64,000 bases of DNA from Strongyloides papillosus. Lineage: Eukaryota; Nematoda; Chromadorea; Rhabditida; Strongyloididae. The DNA lies in the NCBI GenBank assembly GCA_005656395.1, contig SRSI01000023.1, positions 744,001 through 808,000 of the forward strand, read 5' to 3'. Positions within the stretch are counted from its first letter, which is position 1, and every line of letters starts with the position of its first letter. Below the pieces are notes generated by a model that did no database searches, was not told where the DNA came from, and saw only the letters and a program-made list of their open reading frames with translations. The position numbers were made by a program, and so were the translations under genes. This document shows, in pieces, positions 48,125 to 58,792 of this stretch.

Positions 48125-50495
48125 TTTCTTAAAGATTTGAAAAATTCTAAAATTATTTTATTAGTAAATTGAGGTATTAAAAAGTATTATTAGTATTAGA
48201 TTTTTATTTTAAGTGAATGATTTGTTTTTTATAAAACACTTGTTAATAAAAGTATTTTATTTTTAGTTAGTAATCAAAAACACACTATATACTGCACGTA
48301 AAAAGGTGACGTTAAAACAACTCAATAAATCTTATATAGGTAAAAATTTATCAAAATTGTCAAAGAAGACACATCATTGATACAATACTGGTAGTCCATA
48401 ATATTTTAATTAATTAATACTCCTGATTTATCTAAACTAATCAGTTTACTTATATACCAATTTGATCTGTTGTATTAAAAGTTCAGTCTATCAATTTAAC
48501 TAACTCGACTTAAAAGTTATACAACGAAAGTAACTAAACTAACAATTTTTTTATTTGGGTTAGTGTTTTAAAAGTTTGTTACTTTGGGTATTTTAAACAT
48601 ACTAGAAAATTAAAAAATTAGTAAATTTAAATATTAATAAATTAAAATGTTGATTCAATTATTAATGATAATTCTGTTTCGTTGAAGTTTCTGGGGTACT
48701 ATAATCGGAATTTTCAAATGGCAAAAGATAAAAAAAATATTTAAAATAAAATATAATATTCCAGATTATAATTGTTTTAATCAGAAAATAACTAAACAAA
48801 CATTATAGATGTTGTAGTGTTTATTAAAGTTTAAAATACTTGGATTTTATTCTCAATTACTGTTATAAAGTTACAGTTAACTTAGGATAATTGATGAAGC
48901 AAAAATAGGATTTATTCTAAATAATAATAAAATTTTTGCTATTTCTATTATTTTATATTTGGAAAAGAATACAGTGAATACATAAACATCTATTATTATA
49001 GTTTTTTTTTCTAATATTTGTTAATTACTTTTTAATTAAAACAATTTTAATTTAGAATATTAAATTCCATCTAAAATATTATTTTATCTTTTGCCATTTG
49101 AAAATCCGGATTTTAGTACCTCAGAAATTTCAATGAAACACACACAAAAAGTAAATAGGACAAATTTCGTCATCATTACATAAAATACAGTAAAAATGTC
49201 CCAACATTTTAAAATGTCAAAATTTATTCAAATTTTAAAAATATCAGGCGACAACAAAAATGTTTTAAATGACGCAAAATGTTAGATTTTCGCATTAATT
49301 TGGTCGTTTTTTTACAAAAATTTATACTTTTAATATTTCGAAGTAATGTAACATTTATTTAATCTTAGAAATTTTAAAAATATTACATCTATTTTAGAAT
49401 CTAATTTGTTTTTATAACATGTTATGAAGTGAGTTATCAGAAATCAAATTCGTGTAAAGTTGTTAACGTTTTAACAAAAATCATTATTTTAAACAACCTA
49501 TTGACACCAGTAAATTAAAAAATTTTACAACAACAATAAGAAAGAGTGATAATTATCTAACCATACAAAGTGATGTTTATTGAAAATATTATCTTAGTAT
49601 TTGTTATTTTTCTTATATAAATTAAAATATTTGAAAATTTTTTTACTATGAACAAAACGTATAATGTTTTAAAACTTTAATTCAGTTTGACTTTTAAAGA
49701 TGATCTTGAAACACAGTATAAAAAAGTTGAGTTATCAAATGAATATAACTTTATATAAAAATATAATTTATAGTTATTCAAACAATTGAAGAACATCTAA
49801 AAAATACTATCATATGCTAATAAATACTTTTTATAAAAGCATTTATAATCTTATATTAAGTTAAATTTTAATATTGTATTTTAAAATGTATTGTAAAAAA
49901 TATCTTAAGCTTTGAAATAAAAACAATAAAATATAAAAATAAAAACTTATTTTAATTATTGCTATAATTTTTTGTATGAAATAATTGCGTTAAAATTATC
50001 GCAAATTAAGAAAATTCAAATTTTATTAGGTGGTACAAATTTATTACATTTTACGCAAATATGTGTCCCATTTTTTTGTGTGTAGAATAAATAGTAATAA
50101 TTGAATCAAAATTTCAACTTATAAATATTTCAATTTATTAGTTTTCCAATTTTCTAATATGTTTAAAATACCCAAAATAACAAACTTTTAAAACATTAAC
50201 CTTAATAAACAATTGCTAGTTTAGTTATTGTCGTTGTATAACTTTTTAGTCGACTTAGTAAATTGATAGAGAGAACTTTTAATACAGTTGATCAAATTGA
50301 TATGTAAGTATACTGATTAGTTTAGATAAATCAGGGGTATTAATTAATTAAAATTTAAAAGACTATCAGTATTTTATAAAAAACAAATTATTCACTTGAA
50401 ATAAAAATCTAATGCTAATGATACTTTTGATACCTTAATTTATTAATAAAAAAATTTTAGAATTTTTAAAATCTTTAAAATTTTGATTGCTTAAT
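48125..50495. repeat. Large palindrome (foldback element) with an insertion
   Basis: The left arm 48125-48670 pairs with the right arm 50105-50495 ('aaagatttgaaaaattctaaaat' against its complement at the far end, and 'tgatttatctaaactaatca' against 'tgattagtttagataaatca'). Inside, 48676-48790 pairs with 49035-49132 ('tcaaatggcaaaagataaaa' and complement). The right arm is split: 49141-50082 is a separate inserted element. No coding capacity is seen. Confidence 0.75.
49141..50082. mobile_element. Small non-autonomous element inserted in the palindrome
   Basis: Its ends, read inward, are CACACAAAAAG and CACACAAAAAAA, followed on both sides by '.GGACA' and an ATTT block. It interrupts the expected pairing partner of 48630-48680, which resumes after 50083. 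About 940 bases, no coding frame. The CAC start is reminiscent of CACTA-type ends, but the rest differs from the large element at 6784. Confidence 0.55.
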
Positions 50496-50507
50496 TTTTT
50501 ATTCTTT

Positions 50508-51018
50508 AGAAAATATATTTATAAGATATAAGTTGTGGCGTTCCCTTTTCAAACAATTCCCAATGCCCTTTGAAACTCCGACGGACCTTTAAACCTTTAT
50601 CACTGTCAACTTTTATTGACCAAACTTTAATACAATAACACACAAATTAAAGATTACTCCAAAATTAAGTAAAGCAAAGTAAAGTATAGTGACCACCTAG
50701 GGATAACATTTATAAATTACAAAATTATACTTACTTATACTTATTCTTCGATCTCTTAACAATTTTTGAGATCTTCCTTAACCGTCTATGAAATCCCTAG
50801 TGGTCTACAAAATACAATATATTAAAATTACAATATAATTAAGATAATTAATAACATTACAATATAACACGTCATACATATAAAATTTTGATTACATAAA
50901 AATAACTATTACCTAAGTTAATAAAATGAATAATTTGATGGCTCTCGCCACCTTATATAATAACAAAAACAATGTTCTCGAATTTTCCAAACAGTTTCCT
51001 AACTGTTATATTTTACTC
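50508..51018 (-). repeat. Fragment of the LINE 5' region
   Basis: Matches 29525-30012 from end to end with small indels, including the 'ttatataataacaaaaacaa' stretch near the outer end. Only the 5' region is present: the coding part is absent and the palindrome lies where it should be. Confidence 0.8.
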
Positions 51019-51479
51019 CTTTAAATATTTTGAAATATTGATGTGCCAATTTTTTACTGTTTTGCAAATATTAAACCAGGGTAAGTAGATTGCGTGTATT
51101 GTTTTAATATATAAGTAAATGAAATATTTTTGATTGTGATAGCCACTTTATAACGTTTACATTTATTGAAACTGTTTAATTAAATAAAAAATTCACCTAA
51201 TGAAAAGAATTTTACTTATATCCAAAAGGTGAAAAAAAATGAACATTTAAATCGTTCCAAGTAGCTATTTAAATGACTCTCCATTATATTTTTAAAATTG
51301 GTAGAAAAAATTTAATTCTATTCTTCTATTAACTACATATTTACTTTAATTTTACAAATATATAAATGAAAAAGCAAAAAAATTAAAACCTAAAATAACT
51401 GCTTTTGTTTTTAAGCTACAAATTTCGTCATAGTTTTTATATTTTATGCTAGCCTTTCTTCAATGTACTAACATTAGTT

Positions 51480-52597
51480 TTATTTTCTTTAAATAACTTT
51501 TCATAAAGTTATAACATTAGAAAATGTTAACTTATACTAAAAAAATAATCATCATCTCTTGATCCATTACTTTATTCATTTTTTACTTATTCTTTTAATA
51601 TTAAGTTTCCTCCTATTCCATACTTGTACCTTACAAATGAGGCAAAAATAATGAAGTTTTATCAACTTTTAAAAGAGTTATTTACGAACAAAACTATGCA
51701 AAAATGTGTCTAAAAAGTGATATTTTCTAAAAATAATTTGGCCAGTTATAGACTAGAAGTTTCGAGACTTACTTTCCCCCCTATGTTGAGAAAAAATACA
51801 TCAATAACTTTTTGACCATAAAAATTGATCAAGTTTGAAAAGAGTTATGTTTGGAACAAAATTGATTTTTACAATAAAAATGAAAAAAAGGCAAAAAAGT
51901 TGACATTCAAATTAATATAACTTCTTTCGTAGTTGAGCTATTGTGGAGTTAACAACACCTTATAAAATAATGATGAGTAACTTATAAGGTTTTTATTAAA
52001 AGAACTAAAGATACAAAAAGACATGTTACATATATAATAGTTGTTTTTGTGTCAAACATCATGTTTGACGCAGCAGCAATAAAATTCGTTAGACCATTAT
52101 TTTTTAAGTTAGGTGTAGATCTATATAACAGATACTGTTTTATTTCATTTCATCAAGTTTTAATTAAGTTATAGCTATTTAACTTTTTAACCATTTTTTA
52201 AAATGGTCACTATTCTTTGAACCATAACTCGGCCACTGTTTATCACAATTCCATAGTATTGTGTTTCCGTACTATTCTGGAATTTGGTCTTTCAAATGGT
52301 ATATAAACTATTGTATATTAAATATTTTAAAATAACGTTATTCCCTGGTCAAATCTGTGCCAAAAAAGGGTCAAAAAGGGTGTTTTTTAAGAATAACTTG
52401 GCCACATTTTTAGCCAAAAATTTTTAAAACTGATTCAGTCCCTCTAGTTAGAAAAAAACACATCTTTTGGCTATTTACTCGTAAAAATCGGTTAAGTTTT
52501 TAGAAGAGTTATGAAAGAGACAAATTTTTTTTCTTTTTTTTTATTATAGACATTTAAGTAATAGTTTAAAAATACATATTGAAAAATATTATTATAT
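51480..52597 (-). repeat. Dispersed repeat copy with 'ggccgagttatgg' motifs, minus orientation
   Basis: Reverse-complement copy of the family at 56676-57683 plus 60921-61840. Shared blocks include 'aattccagaatagt', 'ttggccgagttatgg' and 'gagttatg' spaced through several hundred bases. It ends head-to-head against the plus copy that begins at 52598. No coding frame. Confidence 0.65.
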
Positions 52598-55570
52598 AAG
52601 GTGACTCGCTGAAGGCTCTTGAGAAATTCGCATATATAGCTCTACTTATTGTTAGATATATAAATATACAAATATCTAAATATAATATTTCTAAAATTAA
52701 AATATATTAATTCTAAAATTTAAATATAATATCTTTATTCATACTGCCTCAAATCAATGTTAGTTTAAAAAGGTCCTAACTGATAATTTGGAGTAAGTTT
52801 TAAAAAAATTATTTTATAGTAATTGTAAAATTATAGTTTTTGGATAATAAAAATATCAATTGTCTTACACTTATTTATAAGATGCAAACGTTATACTGTA
52901 ACTGTTTTGTAGCCAAGTTACGTACCTCTATATTTTTTTAGGTTCCATAAAAAATCTAGATTCTCTGCGGGGTTATGACTCTTAGAAATTAAGCTATAAT
53001 TTTTGACTTTAAATAAATAAAACTTTTTTATATTATAAGATTATTATTGTTGGTGATTATGAAAATGTTAAAAATTTAAATATTCTTAAATTATAATTTT
53101 ACTTATTATATTTGTATAAATACTGAATAAATTGCTAAATAAAGTAGTTTGTTTCTTATCTCTCGTCACTGACGTTTTCAATGGAAGACAAACTAGGAAC
53201 ATTTTAAGGAGAAGTATTTCAAACTCAACAGAAAAATCAACTGCTTTTCTTAATCTTTCTAAAATATCATAGCTATTATAGTCCCTTAGCTATGTTCAAT
53301 TTTTTAATATACAAAAAATTTTCAATTATTCAGAAATTTTAATGTTGTAATTTTAAAAAAAGATTTTGCAATATTCTGGTAAAGTAAATGATACTCTATC
53401 CAGCAGATATAATATTATAAATTATAATTAATTTTAAAGAAAGTTATGATTTGTCAAAAATCGTCATTCTTTAACTTTTGTTGATAATGTAAATTATATT
53501 GGGTTAGTGCATAATTATTGTGGCAATTTTTCGCAACGTTTTTCCTCTTAAAAAATCAACATTTTTTAAAATTTTTTTCCATAGAAATAATCCTCACATT
53601 CCAATTAGTGGGATGCAAATTGAAAATTATATTCATATTCGCCATATTATGCTCTGGAACTTCGAGAAAGATTGAGATGAAAAACAGTAATTTCGCGATC
53701 TAAACGAACTTTTTGTGAAAGAATAATCAGCAAAAGCCAAGTTGAAAGATGGTTGGGAAATTCAAATTTGATAATTCAAATTAAATTTTTCTTTTATTTG
53801 GCTTTTGTTGATTGCTTTTTCGTCAAGAAAGTTTGTTGAGATCGCGAAATAATTGTGCTACTTTCCACTTTTCTTGAAGTACTGGAGCATAATTATTGGG
53901 GCATTTTTTTTGTGAATTTTTTTCCTTTAAAAATTGGCGTCTTTTTAATTTATTTCCATAAAAATAATTCTCACATTTCAAATACTGAGATGTAAATCGA
54001 AGGTTTTACCCATATTCATCATATCATGCACTAACACTTTGAGAAAGGTTAGAAAGCAGCACAGTCATTTTGCGATCTTAACGGACTTTTTGCAAAAAAA
54101 ACAATCAACAAAAGTCAAATTTAAAGAAAACTCAATTAAAATTACCAAATTTAAATTTCCTGAACAATCTCCCAACATGATTTTTGCTGATTATTCTTTT
54201 GCAAAAAGTTCGCCGAGAACGCGAAATTACTGTTTTTCATCCCAATCTTTCTCGAAGTGCCAGAACATAATATGGCAAATATGAATATAATTTTCAATTT
54301 GCATATCACTTATTGGAATGTAACGATTATTTTTATGGAAAAAATTCTAACAAATGTCAATTTTAAAAGAAGAAAAAGTTCGCGGAAAAAATGCCGCAAT
54401 AATTGTGCACCAACCCAATAAATATTATGTTTTCTTATTCTTATACTGCTGAACATCATTATTATAAGTAATTACATGTGTTAATTAACATAATATTACT
54501 TATTAGTTTATATATTGTTAAAAAACCGTAATATCTTTTTATTACTTATACTTTGAAAAAAATAATTTTTTCAATATTTTTACATTATTTACTACTATTT
54601 TGCGAAGTTGTTACACTATAGTAACACTTTTTTTATATTTTTTATGTATTGCATATTTAATTATATCTTCATCAACCTATGTTTGAAATACGATTTGATG
54701 ATAAACAAAAATAGAATTATATCGTGAATACTTTTGTTAATCAAACATTATCGATGTCGAAAAATTAAATAAAATTATATACTTTCTTTGATTGCTTGAA
54801 AAATTGTAAAAATAGTCAATATTTTACTAATCATAACTTTTAAAATTCAATTCACTAAATAATACTATCTAAATTCGATAGATATTTATTTACACTACTA
54901 GAATAATATTAACGTATTTTATGAATTATCTTCTAAAAAATTTATTGTTAAAAAACAAAAAATTGACAAAAATTCATGGTTATTTTTTATATTAAAAAAT
55001 TCGACATAGTTATTGAGATTATATTTTTATGATGCTTTAGAAATAGGTGTAAAAGAAGTTGTTCTTTCGTAATCGATAAAGGTTATAAAAATATCTCTGT
55101 ATACAAAAAAGTTACATTAATTGAAAGTTGGAAAATGTTTCTAAATACTGAAGATCTAAAACTTTGCTCAAAATCCAAAATTTTTTTAAAATTATTTTAA
55201 ACAATACTAGTGTGTATTTTGGCAACAAAGTAGTAGTTATAATACTACATTTGTTTTCTTAAAATAATTAAATTTATGTATTGATTATCTGGAAAGTTCT
55301 ACGGGCTACTCTTTGTTTTCTTTTATTATATTAAACCATTTTGATTTTTAATTTAAGAGGCTGGTAAGAGATAAAATGGCAAATAAGCTGCTTTTACATT
55401 TAATTTTTTATTATAAAATTTATAAAATAAGCGAATAATAAAGTATATTATTTGAATAGTAAATGTTTTTGAAAAAACTTAAAATTGTCTTTTTGTAGAA
55501 TTTGAAAGTGGATATTTTGGTGCTAAAAAGTTTTAGAACGTCATAAATAAAAAAAAATATATAAAGGTTT
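52598..55570 (+). repeat. Foldback-type repeat copy interrupted by a MITE
   Basis: Starts after 'tata' with 'aaggtgactcgctgaagg', like the CAGGGTGG start at 56676. It carries the 'gatactctatccagcag...aagttatga' block matching 57097-57170 and 62411-62480. After the MITE (53499-54418) it continues to about 55570 with segments matching 62670-62950 and the right arm of the element at 61994. Boundaries on the right are approximate. Confidence 0.55.
53499..54418. mobile_element. Dimeric mariner-like MITE (double foldback)
   Basis: Ends are TTGGGTTAGTGCA and, read inward from the right, TTGGGTTGGTGCA, each next to TA: a mariner-type TIR and TA duplication. The inside is not a simple palindrome. 53499-53780 is folded on 53780-53895, then at about 53885 the 'gcataattattg.ggcat' end sequence reappears and a second copy runs to 54140 and folds on 54141-54418. 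The recurring 'ttcgcgatct' and 'caaaaagt' blocks occur once per arm. No transposase. Confidence 0.78.
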
Positions 55571-56032
55571 TACAAACCATACACTGATTGCTTCAAAAGC
55601 CAATCATTGATACTAAAAAAAAGAAGAAGATTGTAGATCTTAAATAAATTACTTAGAAATATTTTATTATATTGATCTTATTTTTTTAAATTTTATTATT
55701 ATCCTGCCTACCTATTAGTTCGATCGTTAATTATTTTACACACTTGTTAAATTAATACTTGCAAGCTTAAATTTTATTGTTTTTTATGCTTATGTGTTGT
55801 TAATTTTGAGTTGATTAAAAGCTTTAGTGTATTCTCTAATTGATCCATCGTTTTTTTACTATAAAATTTTTCCAATCTGCACCAAAAATAATATCAATAT
55901 TTATTTGTTATTATATTTATTGTTTTTTGATTTTTAGAATTAAAATATCAATTTTTTAGTCATTTCGCATGGAATTTTTTTAGTATTTAAAGGGAATTTT
56001 ATTTTCAAAATATCAAAGTAAAAAAATTAAAA
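55571..56032. other. Upstream region of the secreted-protein gene
   Basis: AT-rich. It should contain the promoter of the gene at 56033. No specific site could be identified. Confidence 0.35.
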
Positions 56033-56485
56033 ATGAGAGCTTTAATAATATTAATAATATATATAAATATTTCATTATCTAATAGTTATGAGTATACTAA
56101 TTGCATTCTCAAAGTTGAAGGAACACCTAAGTGTCCTCCACATGAAAGAAAAAGTGTTGATTTTAAGATAGAATATCGTAAAAATGAGAGATCTATAGCC
56201 ACTGTAAAAAAAGAGTGTGGTGAAGAAATTGCAGTTCAGGCAAATGTTTCATACGAAAGTTTAACCAACCGAGGTAAATAAATGTATAAAAAATTATTTA
56301 TTTATTTAATAGATTATTGGGCTCGATTTTATTATTTTCGTAATGGACATTATACAAGAAAAATTCCAGAAGAATGTATAAATGGTATTATAAGTAGGGG
56401 TGATCATTTATACTGTAATATTGGAGAAATCGATCCAAATAATATAACAACCTCGTCCACCAATAAAACACCATATATATTATAA
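56033..56485 (+). CDS. Small secreted cysteine-containing protein, two exons
   Basis: Exons 56033-56273 and 56313-56485, separated by a 39-base GTAAAT...TAG intron. Joined length 414 bases, 137 residues. A signal peptide is clear: 'MRALIILIIYINISLSNS'. The mature part has cysteines in 'YTNCILKVEGTPKCPP', 'KKECGEE', 'PEECINGI' and 'LYCNIGE', which could form disulfides. 'VEGTPKCPP' followed by a beta-like stretch, and the C-terminal 'KIPEECINGIISRGDHLYCN', loosely recall nematode transthyretin-like proteins, but the central signature is not convincing, so I leave it unnamed. It is one of two likely host genes in the window. AATAAA at 56553 is a candidate polyadenylation signal. Confidence 0.65.
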
Positions 56486-56547
56486 TTACACTGGATATAC
56501 CATACTAATAATTAAAAACTTTACATTTTTATTTTTGCTTTTTCGTT

Positions 56548-56658
56548 ATGAGTAATAAAATTTATCATACATATATGGTTTTAACATTACCAGAAAGTGA
56601 AAATATAATGATGTTAGAAAGATTAGTATCAGCATTAAATAGAGTTACTCTAAAATAA
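56548..56658 (+). other. Possible 36-codon small frame
   Basis: ATG to TAA, beginning 'MSNKIYHTYMVLTLPESEN'. Composition is more protein-like than the AT background, but it is short and lies in the probable 3' region of the secreted-protein gene. It might be a pseudo-exon. Confidence 0.2.
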
Positions 56659-56675
56659 TAGACACATTTTTTATA

Positions 56676-57683
56676 CAGGGTGGCCCACCTAATTTTTCCC
56701 AGACATTTGCATGTATATCTCCGCGCATAGATAAGCTACAAACATAGTATTATAATAATTTTGTAGCTGAAATATATGCCATTCTAAATCTATTGTCATA
56801 TCAACAAAATGTGGATTCTAGGCGGAGTTATAGGCTTTCAAAATTTAGGTACATTTTTCGACTTTCATCAACTGTAACTTTTTTATTTGGAAAGATTTTT
56901 TATAGTTATTGCAGATTCTGAAAGTACAAAGTCTTTTGTACTAACCACCAAAATTACATAAAAATTGAAGCCCGACAACTTTGTTTAATTTTTAAAAAAA
57001 AAGTAAAAAAATCTTGATTTTTTCCAAAAAATTGATGTTTTTTAAGAATAAAATTTTAAGCGGGTTATTTTTTAGAAAGGTTTATTAATATTCTGATAGA
57101 GTAAGTAAAGCTCTATCGAATAAGTATAGTACCACTAAATTTAATTGAGTTTGAAGAAAGTTATGAATAGTCAAAAATTGACCATTTTTTACAATAATCT
57201 ATACCAAAAAGAAATAAGGAAAAAAATTTTGTCTTTAACATAACTCTCTTCAAATTTAATCGATTTTTACAAATAAGTAGCCAAAAGATGTGTTTTTTTC
57301 TAACTTAGGGGGGAAAGTGGGTCTTGAATGTTTTGGACCATAATTGGCCAAGTTATCTCGAAAAAACACTCTTTTTTAGGACCTTTTTTACATAGTTTTG
57401 TTACACGACTAACTCTCTTCAAAGTTAACGAAATAAATTACTTTATATCTCATTCGAAAGATACAATTCCAGAATAGTGCGGAAGCCTACTGATATTGGA
57501 TTTGATTTATAATTGGCCGAGTTATGGCCCAAAGAGTGGTGACCATTTTGAAAAAACATCTTAAATGTTAAATAGTCATAACTTGATGAAAACAAATAAT
57601 GTAGTACATTTTTTATAGATCTATGTCTAACTTGAAAAACAAGGGTCTAAGGAATTTTATAGCTCAACTACAAAAGATGTTAT
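56676..57683 (+). repeat. Dispersed repeat with CAGGGTGG end, left part
   Basis: Starts after TA with 'cagggtggcccacctaa'. Carries the 'aagctacaaa'/'ttttgtagctga' hairpin, the 'gatagagtaa' block and several 'ttggccgagttatgg' motifs. It is split by the LTR retrotransposon at 57684 and resumes at 60921. Confidence 0.7.
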
Positions 57684-57812
57684 AGTAAAAATTATGCATA
57701 ATTTTTAATTCTTTGTAAGACCTTTGTTTATTGGGGAGTTATCTCCCTGTTTTAGTTACACTTTTTATTATTTCATTTATTATCCACTTCTCTCATAATA
57801 AAATTTTCAACT
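57684..57812 (+). repeat. 5' LTR
   Basis: 129 bases, AGT...ACT. It equals 60792-60920 except for one base ('ctccctg' here, 'ctcccag' there). Very short for an LTR. The bases after it show no primer-binding site I can match to a tRNA 3' end. Confidence 0.9.
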
Positions 57813-57827
57813 ACTAACGTCATCAAC

Positions 57828-58769
57828 ATGACCCCAGTAGTAACTTCAGAATTACTCCTATATGAATTCAACAGACTATCTAAGCTCCCATCAACCTCTC
57901 TCAAACGTGAAGCTGCAGACGCGGCACCATCATCTCTGAACAAAGCATGGCTACTTCGGTTTTGTATGGAAAAGAAATTTGGAACTATGTGCACATCCCA
58001 ATTATTACAAAATTTTTTAATTTGTCCTAAGAAAATTTCAAACTTCAGTAATAATTCTTTATCACTTCAGATGACAAATACTACTCCAGCGAATACTGTT
58101 AGACGTTACGAATGCTGCTTACAGGTCCAATTATTTGACTACAAGAGCAAAACTAGAAATGTCGAAAGATTCATCAGTGAAATGGAGGAGGCAATGTTTC
58201 TGGACCAAATTGATGAACACGATAGACCTACAAAGATAAGACTCTTGAGACTACGATGTACTACTGAGACCAAGGAACTTCTACCAGACATGGATGAGCT
58301 TACGTACGAACAATACAAAAGCGCTTTGATTGACCTTTTCCCGCCTGTTCCTCCCGCCGTTTTTATGATGGAGTACATTTCCTACAAAGTCTTACCTTCA
58401 GAAGAATCCTTCACCAAGCTAAGAGAACTTGCGGATCGTGCTTACAAGAACAAACCGGTGGCTGAGAAAAAGGCTTCAGTAATCTTGAGACTTATGGAGA
58501 CATTTAACAGACATGAGAATGTATGGACCTATCTTAGTCAATCTCACACGGATACCACAATCTCTACAATCATCTCTGAAGTCAGTCGTATGGCACTTTT
58601 GAACAAAGACAGAAAATTCAAGCTTCAGTCAAACGTTTCTTGTGACCACTGTATGATTTCAAGACACATCGCTTCACAATGTCGTCGTAAACAATCTGGT
58701 TTGCCACAAGGTGATTATCGTAAGAAACCAACTCCAAATCCAACCATCAGTTCGAACCAGGGAAACTAG
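57828..58769 (+). CDS. Gag protein of LTR retrotransposon
   Basis: 313 codons, intact. The first ATG is only 15 bases after the LTR, so translation may really begin at a later Met such as the one near 58070. The middle resembles gypsy capsid: 'DQIDEHDRPTKIRLLRLRC' and 'SALIDLFPPVPPAVFMMEYI'. A zinc knuckle of CX2CX4HX4C type lies at residues 272-285 ('CDHCMISRHIASQC'). It would form particles and bind RNA. The gag stop codon TAG (58767-58769) directly follows the slippery frameshift site. Confidence 0.82.
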   Translation: MTPVVTSELLLYEFNRLSKLPSTSLKREAADAAPSSLNKAWLLRFCMEKKFGTMCTSQLLQNFLICPKKISNFSNNSLSLQMTNTTPANTVRRYECCLQVQLFDYKSKTRNVERFISEMEEAMFLDQIDEHDRPTKIRLLRLRCTTETKELLPDMDELTYEQYKSALIDLFPPVPPAVFMMEYISYKVLPSEESFTKLRELADRAYKNKPVAEKKASVILRLMETFNRHENVWTYLSQSHTDTTISTIISEVSRMALLNKDRKFKLQSNVSCDHCMISRHIASQCRRKQSGLPQGDYRKKPTPNPTISSNQGN

Positions 58770-58792
58770 GTAGGCCTGGACTTGTTCCAGGC
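58760..58792 (+). promoter_or_regulatory. -1 programmed ribosomal frameshift signal
   Basis: Slippery heptamer G GGA AAC at 58760-58766, in the correct phase with gag. A 7-base spacer starting with the gag stop codon follows. Then comes a perfect 7-bp stem, 'gcctgga' (58774-58780) and 'tccaggc' (58786-58792), around a 5-base loop. Slippage by one base enters the pol frame, which is open from 58724. GGGAAAC is a known retroviral -1 site. Confidence 0.85.

Noticed and set aside
54039..54284. 81-codon frame inside the MITE
   Set aside because: It lies within the inverted arms, so its sequence is explained by the foldback structure.
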